Part shown: positions 36,920 through 48,983 of the stretch, piece by piece
How the letters are laid out: every line of letters starts with the position of its first letter
How positions within the stretch are numbered: position 1 is the first letter of the stretch
Assembly (NCBI RefSeq): GCF_003672135.1
Contig: NC_039513.1
Span: forward strand, 8,370,833 to 8,434,832
Source: Ooceraea biroi
Lineage: Eukaryota; Arthropoda; Insecta; Hymenoptera; Formicidae
Length of the DNA stretch: 64,000 nucleotides
Direction: 5' to 3'
Translations under genes and position numbers: made by a program
Notes under the pieces: model-generated
The model's database searches: none
Told to the model about the DNA's origin: nothing
What the model saw: the letters and a program-made list of their open reading frames with translations, nothing else

Positions 36920-38205
36920 TTGGGTCGTCCGGAAAGTTCGTGCCGATTTTTAATAGATGGCGTTAGAACATGTCTGAATATATCAATGTTATTGAAAACA
37001 TACGATTTATATACATATGCTTAAAGGTGACATTTCAACGCATCTTTAGGAAAAAAGTTGTTTCAGATAAATTGATTCGTGTCAGTTTTGTACTCTTTTG
37101 AAGATGGAAGAAAACAAAGAACATTTTAGACACTTGATACTTTTCTATTACCGGAAAGGCAAAAATGCCTCACAAGCAACAAATTCGATATGTTCTGTTT
37201 ACGGAGAAGGTGCTTTAGCTGAAAGAACCGTACGTAAGTGGTTCGCTAAGTTTAGAGCTGGTGGTTTTAACCTTAAAGACCAAGAACGCTCGGGAGACCC
37301 TCTACTACTGATGATGACCAAATCAAGACACTGATCGAGAATAACCCGCGCTACACGACACGTGAATTAGCAGAGATACTGAAAATATCGAAAACCACTG
37401 TCCAGGATCATGTAGTGAAGCTTGGTCACGTAAGTCGCTATGATGTATGGGTTCCGCATAATTTGGCCGAAAAAAATGTAATGGATCGCATTTCCATCTG
37501 CGACTCGCTGTACAAGCGCAACGAAAACGTACCATTTTTGAAGCAATTAGTGACGGGTGACGAAAAATGGATCATTTACAACAATGTAGAACGAAAAAGA
37601 TCCTGGGGTAAGCGAAATGTACCAGCATTAACCACTCCGAAAGCCGGCCTTCATCCAAAAAAAGTCATGCTCTGTGTCTGGTGGGATTGGAAAGGAATCC
37701 TATATTATGAGCTCCTACCACACAACCAAACGATAAATGCAGATAAGTACTGCTCGCAACTGGACGAATTAAAGACAGCGATTCAGGAAAAACGTCCAGA
37801 ATTAGCCAATAGGAAGAGCGTCGTGTTCCATCAGGACAATGCCAGACCTCATGTTTCTTTGACTACCCGACAAAAATTGTTGGAGTTTGGCTGGGATGTG
37901 CTACCTCACCCACCGTATTCACCAGACATTGCACCTTCAGACTTTCACTTATTTAGGTCTTTGCAAAATTCTCTTAGCGGCAAGAACTTCAACTCTTTGA
38001 TCGACATAAAAAACCACCTTGAGGAGTTTTTCGTCGAGAAACCTAAGAAGTTCTGGGAGAATGGAATCTTCCAGTTGCGTGAAAGATGGACAAAGGTTGT
38101 GAAACAAAACGGTGCATACATAAGTCAATAAATATTTATCGACATAAAAAAATGTTGCCTTTGAATTTTCCTTCAAAAACGGCACGAACTTTCTGGACGA
38201 CCCAA
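36920..38205 (+). mobile_element. Mariner element of a second family, 1,286 bp, nested insertion
   Basis: TA at 36918-36919 and 38206-38207 flank the element. Terminal repeats begin TTGGGTCGTCCGGAAAGTTC; the right end is the reverse complement with one mismatch (CCAG for CCGG). The repeats extend for about 26 bases. The transposase gene is on the plus strand with a single one-base deletion. The paralogous empty site at 43824-43833 proves both boundaries of the insertion. Confidence 0.97.
37104..38131 (+). pseudogene. Mariner transposase (DD34D), one -1 frameshift near residue 64
   Basis: Translation starts at ATG 37104 (MEENKEHFRHLILFYYRKG), the usual mariner N-terminus. A helix-turn-helix region follows to KDQERSG. 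At about 37294 one base is missing in the codons for SGRPSTTDDDQ, so the first frame stops at 37334. The remainder is open in another frame to the TAA at 38129-38131: the second helix-turn-helix (TTRELAEILKISKTTV), WVPHNLAEKN, VTGDEKW, HQDNARPH, and PYSPDIAPSDFHLF. The second and third catalytic Asp are 34 residues apart, so this is DD34D. Adding back one base gives about 342 residues, the standard length. All catalytic residues are present. The family differs from the other two mariners here in both ends and protein sequence. Confidence 0.94.
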
Positions 38206-39395
38206 TACTTACTTAAGAAATAAGATTCGAGATAAGACATTTCCATATCTTTTAATATTTCTTGTAGAGTATTGCACTTATTTATTGTAAATAACAGAAA
38301 CACTTTCCCGATTTTCGATTGCAACACATAAATATTGGCCGTTTTACCCGAATAAAGGACGCAGAAGCGCCGAGTCGACGAGCGACTGTGAGAAAATGAT
38401 GTGTCGACATCGACAAAGCCTACTATAAAGTGGCGCTAATATCAAATTATTCTACATACAAGAATATATAAGCATAAATTTGTACATGTTACTCTTGTCT
38501 CAAGACAGTAAGACAATCTTATTTAATTCGAGAGAGAAGAATAGAAATTACTGATTTAAATTAAAAATTATTTTATTTTCATATTTTTTATACTTGTAAT
38601 ACGATTAAATTAGTCAAGAATATTTTTCGTCTTGTTATCAGAAATCCTTTCTGAGGGTGTGTGAGAAAGAATTTTTCTCCAATTTTTTACAGTTGTTTTC
38701 AGGATGATTGCGCAAACGCTGGTAGCTTTGAGGTCTGGATTACTCAAGAAGGGTCACGCGCGCGTAAAAACCAATCTCATCGGCGTTCGGTGCCCGATTT
38801 TCACGGATGTAGGTCGGCAGAGATATCGATCGCGAGGCAAGAAATCGCGCTGAATGACACGAAGGACGAATCTTAATGGATCAATACGTGCACGTCGGCT
38901 TCCACGAGTGCAGCGAGTGCAGCCGTGGCCGACAGGCTCGAAGGACGAGTGGGTGCCCCGACCGGGGCCAGGGGCATAAATTCAGTTTCGTTCCGGGGCG
39001 CGGTGCGATGTAACACCGCCTCTCCCCTCCTCGCCACGTCGACGCGACGTTGCTCTTTCCTCCGCTATCTCTTTTTTCCTCAGCGCGTTTTTCGTTTTCT
39101 CGTGCGCTTTTCAGGCGCTCACGCGCGAATAGAGTAGCCGCGGCATACCATACGGATACACACGCCCGGCCGGCTAGACCGCGACTATCAATAAGTTTGT
39201 ATCTGACAAGGAGAGGAATCGGAAGGGGCCTTAGATCGGCGAGGCCCATAAAGCCACCCACGGCGAACAATATTTTAGCACGGTAGCAATGCGCGAAACC
39301 GGCTCCGGCCTCTCAGGATCTCTCGCTGAGCGAGAGATCGCGGCGAGGTGAGGCCATCCGGTGGGCCTCCGATCGAGCGAGCGGGCCTCGAGCTC

Positions 39396-39414
39396 GGGGG
39401 TCCGGGGGGGAGGG
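39396..39414 (+). other. G-run cluster (possible G-quadruplex)
   Basis: Runs of five, seven and three G are separated by TCC and A. The seven-G run can supply two triplets with a one-base loop, so four G triplets are available. Confidence 0.5.
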
Positions 39415-41077
39415 CGACGTGTACGTACGTGTAGTACGTGTGTGCAATGTGTGCTGGCCGACCACGTCCGATTATCAGATTGACTGGCCGGCCGAGTTAC
39501 ACGCCGATAAGCCTGCATTCCCAAATATCTCACGAACTCTCGCTTTCGCTCCTCCGCGTCGCGCGCGCGCGAGTGCACGCCTTCCCTGCGTCCTTGCCTG
39601 CTCTTTGCGCGCCGTGACAGCGACGCCAGAGACCGGTATCGCGCGCGTACCACAAGCGGGGGTTGGTTTCATGCTCGCCGAGCCGGTCAGTAACTCATGC
39701 CGCCTGACATATAGCTATTGTCCCGCTCGCGCACTCGTGCACTCGCGCTCGCGAGCGCGATGTAATTCGCCCTCTTCGTCGCTCTCCGTCGAGAGTTTAT
39801 ACCCGCGCTCCCCGCCTTCAGCCAGTGCTGGATTTACAGCTGCTGGTGCCCTAAGCGGTGGCTATATTTAGAGCTCTCCCCGTCGCCGAGAGTCAAGAAA
39901 GTCGTCGGGAGAAGGTCCGTCGAGGTCGGAACTCGCACGCATCATCCCTTAATTAACGTACAAATCGTTGCTGGTTGCGTTCGCGGCCGTGAATGGCGCG
40001 AGACATCCTGAAGAACGGAATGGTCGTGCGTGATTAGTGGGATGATTTAGGATCTCTAGATCTCTGGATCAAGGGACCTCTGGGTGATCGCCTCGATCGC
40101 TCGCCGCTGAATCCGCCACTGCACTCTCAGCTATGCCACGCTCTAACCGATTGTTCGTGGGCCGAGATTCCGCGCCGGCGACAACTCGGAACTGCCAGCC
40201 GGCTGGTACCGGTGACACACAGCAGCCGGCTTTTCGCGAGTGCCGCGAGTGCCGTGTACTGATACAGGGCCGACAAATGACCGGCGTATTGTGATCACTG
40301 GCGGCCAGCGCGGAGCGCGGCGTAACGTATCGCCGATTACGTGGCGGATCGCGCGACGTGCCGGAATGTCGCTCGCATTCCGCGTAAGTGAGTTGTCGAG
40401 AGGGGAACCGGCGAGTTCCGTCTGCCGACGTTCGTCGTCTAAAAGATCGCAGTATCATTGAAGGGATGCTGCATTTTAATCGGCAAAATGTCAAGCCTCA
40501 TCTTGCGTAGGTTTTGTTTCGCTTTGCTTTCGTTGCAATGAGATGCAAGAAGGAGATACACTTCCACGTTTCACTGGCGACGTTAATTTCGATGTCACTT
40601 ATCTCAGTCTGACTTATCGAGGCCAACGCGTGCACTGGTAAATCTAAAATAATCGCAAATCAAAATAATTTGGTTTATCCGTTGGCTATAAATACACGCG
40701 AGGGTCTCATGCGATGTAGTAATACCTTGAGATTACGCACGACAGCCACCAGTCGGGATCGCGCTTGCCGGAGCCGGCTCCTAGGATTACCATTTTTCGC
40801 GCGACGGGAGAAAGACGCGCTTATCCGTAATTGAATGCCGTGAGAGATCATAGTAGCAGTAGTGGCCATCGTTTATTCCGAGCACGCGCGTCTCTTCAGG
40901 ATAGACATTGCACGGGGGGAAGGAGGGGAGGGAGAGGTCCGCGTGTACTCTTAGCACAATGCGGACAAATGACGACGACGATCGCGCGAGATCGGCGAAA
41001 CGACGCGCGGTATGTACCGAGCTGCCGCGTGCGTCAGCCAGCTCGATTGTATCCTGAGGTTGTTACCCGCTCCCCGA

Positions 41078-41112
41078 GGGGGACCGGGGGAGCAAGGGGT
41101 GAGTCTCCGGGG
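41078..41112 (+). other. G-run cluster (possible G-quadruplex)
   Basis: Four runs of four or five G lie at 41078-41082, 41086-41090, 41096-41099 and 41109-41112, with loops of 3, 5 and 9 bases. The last loop is slightly longer than the classical limit of 7. Confidence 0.5.
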
Positions 41113-43386
41113 CTGGTCTCGCTCGCGGAATGCTCTTAACGAGTCTCCGGGGAGATCCGCGGATCTGTTCCCGGGGCGGCGGCTACCGTTTGCGGGATCA
41201 CGAATGGATTAACGTGATTTAAGTCGACAAATAGCGGCGGCCTCACGGAATCGTTAAACCATTTACTATCGCCGTGTGTTCGGCACTCTCTTCCTCTCTC
41301 GTGATCGTCCTCCCTCTCTCCCGCTCGCTCGCTCGCACACTTTATCCCTCTCGCCAAAGCGCATATCCAGTCATCGGCGCTCTACCCCTCGTAGATAATT
41401 AGCCGGAGTGGCTTTCGGTATCGCAGGCAGATTAACTTGATTTACATCTGGGCTGGCCCGAAGGTCGCGCCGCTTAATCACTCACCCCCGGCACTATCGT
41501 TACCCACCTGTTGGCTCGCGAGCGAGCCTAAGTGCACTTTGTACGGCTCATCAGATTACCCCGCGCTATTAAATACACGCGAGCCACGGGCTCCCAGCCA
41601 CGATTCCACGCGCTTTTTCAAGCCGCGGCCCCTCTCGTCGAGAGACCGCCTCTCCCTTCGACAAGCTCAGGCGGTATCTCGCGGTTCCCGAGGATGCCCG
41701 CCGTCGTGACTCCAAACGCCACCCTCGTGGCATGTCCAGATTAATCTCGACTCCCTTCTCTCCGAAAAAATAGTTTTTGAGAGTAGCGTGGAAAATTGTT
41801 TATGAGTGTTCGGGCGCGTAATTATTGAAAACAAGAAGTTCGTCTTTAGAGAATACTTTATTAATAACGGATTACGTTGTTCTGCGAGTTTTACATTTAT
41901 GCACGCAACTGCAGAAATGTAAATCTGGAAGTGACGCGCGCGCTTGCTGCTGCAAAGCGCGCGTCTTCGAACCGTGCGCTCGAACCTCGGTAGTTCGACG
42001 ACCCGGGCTTTTTCAGGGTCGGTCCAAACTCATCTGAATATATCGGGCCTCTTGGACCGCGCAAAAACCAGTCGGACCAAGCTGGAGACAGGTTGTTCAC
42101 CCGATGACGTTTGACAAGTAAACAATGAGGCACTCGCGAGACCCGGACTTTCTTCACGTTCTCGGCGCACTTAACCGATTCCTCTCGCGTCGCCTTCCTA
42201 AAGCTTTTTGTCCACACGTACTCCGTTTACCTTTGCAATTCGTGCAACACGTGAATTCTCGCAACGATAACAAGCAAAAAGTCGATACATTTCCCATGCA
42301 ATTCGTAAGGTGATTTCGCGTGTCGCTCGATTTTTAATTATCGCCTGCGTGTTATTTTTTACACGCGTTTCCACAGGGACAGCGAGAAGAGGCAGAGACT
42401 GACCGCAGGATTTAAGTGCGGATATGCCATCCGTAAAAGCACGCTTGAGAATCTCTCTTTAACCTTCAACTCGTAACACCCATCCCTCAAGCATGTACAG
42501 ACCGCATGCTGCTCACCGCACGGTGCGTAAGTATGTTTGTCAGTATCGCAATTCACCCGACCATTCTATGTAAATCTTCAAATGTAACTCGTTTCCGCAC
42601 TGAAAGCGGATAAACAGTCTCGGGGAGGAGTAACGACCGTGATAGAATGATGAAAGTTTCTTCCTTTCCCTCCACTTTTCAATGTTTTACAAAATTATTA
42701 GCTGAATCAAGAGTTGAACGAAAGCGATGTTCCGTAATGCGTTTTATACGCGCGTTTTACACGCACCCGTGGCAATCGGACTTTCTCGTACGTATATCTT
42801 TCGTAATCGAGCACTGCAAGCGCGTAATTGTAATTGTGCAGTCCATTACAGGAGTAGTCATTCAACGTGGTATTATTATAAAACAGTTCCCTCTTTTCTC
42901 CGTCCCTATTCAAGACAATTGCATCCTTCTTTAAAAATTGTTCTTAACAAAAGTGCAAATTCTCTCGGTGATTGCGAGTCTGAGCTTTAAATCTATCAGC
43001 GTTTACGTATAATTTTTTTTCGCCCCTAGGCGAGGTGTGTAACAATGAACATATCGATAGCATATCAGGCGAGCTCGACGCGAGATTACCAGAGCGTGAA
43101 AACTACAAGAGCGGAGTCCATATGGACCTGACACATCAACTCTATATGGACCCGCCCGGATTTATTAACTCGTCTTACCAGTGCCAGAGCGTAAATCCGG
43201 CATAGTCGTGAATTCGGCATATCGGACCGCGGATGCAGCTGTCAGATCAATCAATCGACCGGAGGGCGTCGACAAGCTCGCTGCGAACGAAAAATTCGAT
43301 ACAATAGAGAACAGTGAATGCTTCTGCAACGCCAAATGTGACGCTTGCACATTCAAAAATATTTGAAACGCTCAATTTCCTAGTTA

Positions 43387-44265
43387 CACCCTCAGAAAGG
43401 ATTTCTGATAACAAGACGAAAACTATTCTTGACTAATTTAATCGTATTACAAGTATAAAAAATATGAAAATAAAACAATTTTTAATTTAAATCAGTAATT
43501 TCTATTCTTCTCTCTCTCGAATTAAATAAGATTGTCTTACTGTCTTGAGACAAGAGTAACATATACAAATTTATGCTTATATATTCTTGTATGTAGAATA
43601 ATTTGATATTAGCGCCACTTTATAGTAGGCTTTGTCGATGTCGACGCATCATTTTCTCACAGTCGCTCGTCGACTCGGCGCTTCTGCGTCCTTTATTCGG
43701 GTAAAACGGCCAATATTTATGTGTTGCAATCGAAAATCGGGAAAGTGTTTCTGTTATTTACAATGAATAAGTGCAATACTCTACAAGAAATATTAAAAGA
43801 TATGGAAATGTAAGTGAGTATATACAATATACTTACTTGAGAAATAAGATTCGAGATAAGACATTTCCATATCTTCTAATATTTCTTGTAGAGTATTGCA
43901 CTTATTCATTGTAAATAACAGAAACACAGAAACACTTTCCCGATTTTCGATTGCAACACATAAATATTGGCCGTTTTGTGCAGATTCTACAAATTCTCTT
44001 AGAAGAATAGAATAAGATGTCTTTTAGATCTGACAATATTCTGAAATCAAGAATATTTTGAACTTGCTAGAAATTTTTATCTAAATCCTTCTGAGAAAAT
44101 TAATGAGATAGCACGAAGATTATTTGAATCTAGATTTTCGAATTTTCTATTCAAGATTAAAATATGCTTCTTTTGAATAATAAATATGATTGTCGCTATA
44201 GCGATCTTATTTTATGATAGATTAAAGAGTAATAGCATTAAGTCCAGAAATCTTTTCTGTGGGTG
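43387..44265. mobile_element. Short inverted-repeat element (copy 2), 879 bp, uninterrupted
   Basis: TA stands on both sides (43385-43386 and 44266-44267). The ends are CACCCTCAGAAAGGATTTCT and, in reverse complement, CACCCACAGAAAAGATTTCT, so the termini are imperfect inverted repeats of about 20 bases. The element is the same as the one at 36495-38659 but inverted and without the mariner. It has no open frame of note. The internal palindrome is annotated separately. Confidence 0.92.
43703..43977. repeat. Internal palindrome of the short element (arms 109 and 117 bp)
   Basis: The left arm 43703-43811 and right arm 43861-43977 are reverse complements apart from an 8-base duplication (CAGAAACA) in the right arm and a few substitutions. 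They are separated by a 49-base loop containing TATATACAATATACTTACTT. The TA in this loop is where the mariner inserted in the other copy. Confidence 0.92.
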
Positions 44266-44267
44266 TA

Positions 44268-45590
44268 CACGCACGTGAGTCCAAGATGGAAACGATATTT
44301 GCTAATACCCCATAGGAGACGCGATTCTTTGAGTTTATTAAAGAAGAGGGGGTGGAGGGAGAACCGCGGCACAGCGCAAAGAGAAGAATGCGAGCAGAGA
44401 CGTAGCGTTCGATAAATATTACACGGTCATCGGGTTATCGAGCCCGCAGATTGCGATGAGCGGGACGATAGGCATTTCTCGGGGGTGTCCTTTTTTTATT
44501 CGCTTCCTCTCCGCCTCCGCGCGAAGGCCGCGCGGACGTCGAAACGTCGGCGAGGGCTCGGGATACCTTTCGACGATTATTATCGCGGCCTGTGTCATGT
44601 ATCATGTCGTACTACAAGCCGCGCGATAGTAGCGTATATATACGCACACGCGGGATCCCTCCGCGAGAGAGAACGAGAGAGAATGAGAAAGAAAGAGAGA
44701 GAGAGAGAGAGACGACGGTCCCCTGGTCGACACGAGGGCCCGTCCTTGCATAAGTCGGCGCTTCGACCGCGCCGGGCATTATCGACGTCGACGAATAAAA
44801 GCAAACCGAGGGAACAGGCCTGGCCATTTGCTATTCGCCGCCGAGGGAGAAAGCTTCATAAATCTCCGCGCGCGAATGACGTACTCCCGAGAGCAGGAGG
44901 CCTTATGTCACCTGGTCCTCGCTGTAGGAGGACGACGGGCCCGGATGCCACGAAAAGTGAGAGTCCCTGAGAGTCATCTCTCTCGTCCGCGTTCGGGTCT
45001 GTCTCTCGTAACCGGGCCGGGATCCGAATGGAAATCGCACCGCGGTGAAAGCACCGCGCAAAGCGTCGCTTTTGGTCCTCCTGCGAAACCCTCGAGGAGG
45101 ACTTGTTCTCACGTCGAGCGATCGGATCTCGATAACAATAGAGCGGTTATTAGAATCTAATTCGGCTGATGTCGCTCCAGCCTGAACTGCCGTTCGTTTC
45201 GTCGTTTTGATTTTTCATCCTCCGTTTTATCATCGCAGCTTTAATACATAAATTAGCATATAGATTGCTGCATAATGCGATGCACGTTTCTCTGAAAACG
45301 GACTCCTCGCGGTAAGCCACGTGGCAAACGAATTTCACGATCTCGGCGATCGTGAATCCTTGCGCAAGGCGGAATTTCGTGGATCCCGCGCGCGATTGCG
45401 CTGTGTTCCGCTAAGTTAATCTTCTGTTACAAGGTCGTCGATTTTGCCCGGTATTACCCAGAAAGAGCACCGTCGCAATCACGGCCGCTGCATCGACGCG
45501 TAAATTAGCCGGGCCCTTTCGCAAGCGAGGTCGATTTATCTCGCGCAAGAGACGCTTCACGGCAGAAGGAGGGACCACGTCCGATGGGTC
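44268..45590. other. Non-coding DNA with a (GA)n run
   Basis: No gene was recognised. The interval holds the microsatellite annotated at 44665-44713. Confidence 0.6.
44665..44713. repeat. (GA)n microsatellite
   Basis: GA dinucleotides with a few interruptions in the first half end in a pure run of about ten units. Confidence 0.93.
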
Positions 45591-45593
45591 TTA

Positions 45594-46399
45594 CAAGGGA
45601 AGGTTTTTAGGTGTTACACTCGGATTTCAAAAATTTTTTGCATGCAGGTAGGGAGGTCCCCAAATAGAAGAAAAAAAATAAAAGTAGCGGCCCAAATGCA
45701 TATTTGCGCGCTACGTGCGCAATTTTCGATGTCAGGTTAATTACTCAAAAATGCTATTTCCAATCGAATTCTTTACATTTTTTATTTCACCTAATGCACA
45801 TTTATATTGCTTTGAATAATTTTGTGTGTGTGCGCGTATGTGCTTCTGTGTGCGTGTGTGTACTTGTGTGTGTGCGCGCGTGTGTGTGTTTAGAAAATAC
45901 GAGCGTCTAATGTAATCTCGTGCCGCGCGAGCACGGTGCGTATAAAAGGCCCATTGCTCGAAAATGGTATTTGCATCGTAACTTTTTTAATTTTTTACTG
46001 CAACTGCCAATGCACACAATTTGGAATAATTGTACATTGCGCAAATCGTAGTTTGCGCTTTCTGCGTGATTTATTGTATGCGACTTTAAATAGATTTGAT
46101 CAGAATCCATAACGAGGACATAAAAGATCTGGTCAAGGGAGGTTTTTAATTCTTTCAGTTTTAATTTTGGTTTTGATTTCTTTTTAAAGCGTTGTGCATT
46201 GGGTGAAATAAAAAATGTCAAGAATTCGATTGGAAGTAGCATTTTTGAGTAATTAACCTAACATCGAAAATTGCGCACGTAGCGCGCAAATATGCATTTG
46301 GGCGGCTACTTTTATAATTTTTCTTCTATTTGGGGACCTCCCTACCTGCATGCAAAAAATTTTTGAAATCCGAGTGTAGCACCTAAAAACCTTTCCTTG
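45594..46399. mobile_element. CAAGG-ended inverted-repeat element, copy A, 806 bp
   Basis: The direct trinucleotide TTA flanks both ends (45591-45593, 46400-46402). The inverted arms are about 207 bp each (45594-45800 and 46193-46399), starting CAAGGGAAGGTTTTTAGGTG and ending with the near-exact reverse complement. The central 390 bp is shared with copy B and includes a TG-rich microsatellite near 45824-45891 and GCGTATAAAAGG near 45948. There is no transposase. A 3-bp duplication fits PIF/Harbinger-type transposition best among common superfamilies, but the CAAGG end is not diagnostic. Confidence 0.9.
45824..45891. repeat. (TG)n-type microsatellite inside copy A
   Basis: TG dinucleotides with CG, CT and AT interruptions. 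The run is about 26 bases longer than its counterpart in copy B, which accounts for the length difference between the two elements. Confidence 0.9.
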
Positions 46400-46402
46400 T
46401 TA

Positions 46403-48980
46403 GAGGAGGATCAGCCATCCTTCCTCGAAAAGCCGATCGTCAACGATCGGGATTACGCTCCGCACGGCAGACTGTGCGTTCCTCCGGGTTAGGGAACTAC
46501 TCGTGCGAACACCGGAGGCAACAAAAGTGAAACTCGTCGAGGAACAGAGAGAGAGGGAAAGAGCAGGAGGAGACGCATCGCGTTCTTGACTTCTCCCAGC
46601 CTAATCCCTTGCAAGATACGATCTATGCGCGCATAATTGTACGACAATCGTTGAAATTATATAAGACGACGTTTTCAGTCGTGCACCCGCGCCCGCGCCA
46701 CGACGCCTCGCAAAAATGCCCAAGTTGTTCTATAAATCTTTCGGAGGAACGAGCGGGGTGTAATGATTTATCGCTTCGGGAGCTTAAGGTCCTCTCAGAC
46801 CATCGCAAGTAACGTACCTGAAATTTCAATGACCAAAAAAGGAGAAGATATACGTCGTACTCGAGAATAAAAATGGGGAACATACTGGTCTCCCATGAAC
46901 TCTTCACTGAGGAAAAGTCTACCTCGCAGAGCTCGCAGCGGAACCCGCGAAAGTGTCCCGCACGCTTGGCAAGTGTTACAGTTTCCTTTCGTTAATAATC
47001 AAACTTTCTTTCATGAATAATATCGCATTCTTAGAAGTCGCGAGTGTTCGCAACCCCATAAGCAATCGGTAGCGACAGCACGCCACCATTAACGATCACG
47101 TTATCACGGAGATCAGCGGGAAACGGGCGCTGAGAATGAGAAACTCCCTTTTCTCGGTCCGGAGAGTCGCGCCTCGCCGTCTGTAATTTCTGCGATCCCC
47201 ATCGAGAGAAAAACAGAGGGAGAGAAAGAGAAGGACTGTATTCGCAGTTGATCTCGCCAGTTGCGAGACGTCGCTCGCTTTGTCGCTCGCACGCAGCGTC
47301 CGCATTCACACGACGCGGATTCCCATATCAGATATTCATCTTTCCCTGCGAAAAGGGATTTTGCCATCGATGGCGACGCTCTATTGTGCCGGTTGCCATA
47401 ATTCCGTGGGACCGCCTCGTTACGAAATGCCACCGGGTGTACACGGGGTCTCGATGCTTCCGCCCGTGCATTGTGGCACGGGCCTATGGGATTCAGTCTG
47501 CTGTCGCAAGAAGGAACACCCACTCTCGATGTTCAGCGGCGATAGTAGCAGCCACAGTAATTTTGCCTTACCTTGTATCTAGTCTCTCTCTTTTTCTCGA
47601 GACACACAGGAGAAAAGATTGCGATGTAACAACGTAAAAATAAATGCGCACGTAATGGCGGAGCGTAAAGCTTCGCATAATGAGACAGTTGCTCGTATGA
47701 GCACGGAACCACACCGGCGATTACGAAAACTGAAGAAGGTCAGGCATATCAGAGCGAAGCTGGCACGTCCACGAGAACAGAATGCTCGCCCGCGTGCTGC
47801 TGCATAATTCACGAATCACTTAGAAACTTATTACCGCGAAATTTATTACGACGGATGCGCGATGTTCGCGATTGCGACAGTTGCAGGCATCGGGACGCTC
47901 GGCCGAGGCAGAAGGAGGCGGACGATTCACCATAACGATTCGTGATAATCTACACTGCAACATTTACGTAACGTCGAGCGCATGCAATTCAATCGAATCG
48001 TGCGAAGTAACTATTTCTTCGTACACGACAAACGTACGAGTGTCCTCGGAGAAGCACAACATTGTCCAGGAAGGAAAAAGGGATCGACAGAACGAAACTC
48101 ACGTGATCGAAGAGACTTTTCCCTCGCGAAAGGGAAACTTGGATTCCGCGTAGGAACAGATTCGGTAGGCCGGAGTAGACCCTTATCTGGGTCCCCAGGA
48201 GATACCGTACTGTCAGGAGACGTACGTCTGTAACAGACAATGTTTAGTCGGCTTGGTCGCGCAAAAATCGCAAGAATAGCTGGCTAACGAGGGTTTCGCA
48301 CAAATCACGGCGCGGCGCGGTTATCTCCGTGCCGCGGCTGTCCCAGGTAGATCGGCCTCGCCGATTAGTTAATTCCGGCGATACACGCCGGTCAGTAGGC
48401 GCGATTGCACAACGGAGGCAAGATTGCGCCATGCACTCTCGATAGCGCAACATTGTACGGCGGCGCGGGACACATCGGGATCATAATGTCGCGGGACAGT
48501 GACGGAACGCCGGGAATGCCGCGAGTGCGTGCGGTTGTGTCCGCTCGGCGTATCGCGCCGCGCCGCGCCGCGCTGCCCGGTACTGATTTATAACGATTTT
48601 AATAGAAATAAAGGTGCGCGCGCTCGGATAACACTTTCCGCTCGTAACGCCCGGCGACAATGACACATCGCCGGGAACGCGCCGGCACTATTTCAGCGCG
48701 CCGCGTCGGCATGCCCGCGCGAGGATCGCGCGTACGCATCTCTCCGGACCGCACGAAATTCCCGAGCTGGACTGCCGCGGGAAAACCGCCGCGGTTTCCA
48801 TCCGCGTGTCCTCGGCAGGCTGAGTTACGAGCCGCGAGTTTGAGCGAAAAATCTTCGCCGACTGATTAAATCAGTCGCGAGCAGAAATCTGTCTCAGGCG
48901 ACGCAGGATTTTACTAAATGCTGAATGTTGAAGCGTCGCTCCTAGAAGCTGCAAAGGCTACATGTATTTTAAATCTCTAC
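46403..48980. other. GC-rich non-coding DNA, no gene recognised
   Basis: No domain-bearing frame or RNA gene was seen. A short CGCCG repeat lies at about 48554-48573. Confidence 0.55.
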
Positions 48981-48983
48981 TGA

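Larger units (their letters stand above)
36495..38659. mobile_element. Short inverted-repeat element (copy 1), split by a nested mariner
   Basis: The ends are CACCCACAGAAAAGATTTCT at the left and, in reverse complement, CACCCTCAGAAAGGATTTCT at the right. TG flanks both sides (36493-36494 and 38660-38661). Removing the mariner at 36920-38205 and one TA leaves about 877 bp, matching the 879-bp second copy at 43387-44265, which is in inverted orientation. It has no coding capacity. The centre of the element is an inverted repeat whose arms (about 36785-36900 and 38230-38341) are now separated by the mariner. Confidence 0.9.
38662..43384. other. GC-rich non-coding DNA, no gene recognised
   Basis: No convincing exon was found. 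Frames up to 150 codons overlap on both strands in the GC-rich part near 39230-39870 but have no recognisable domains. Two G-run clusters lie at 39396-39414 and 41078-41112. Confidence 0.55.
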
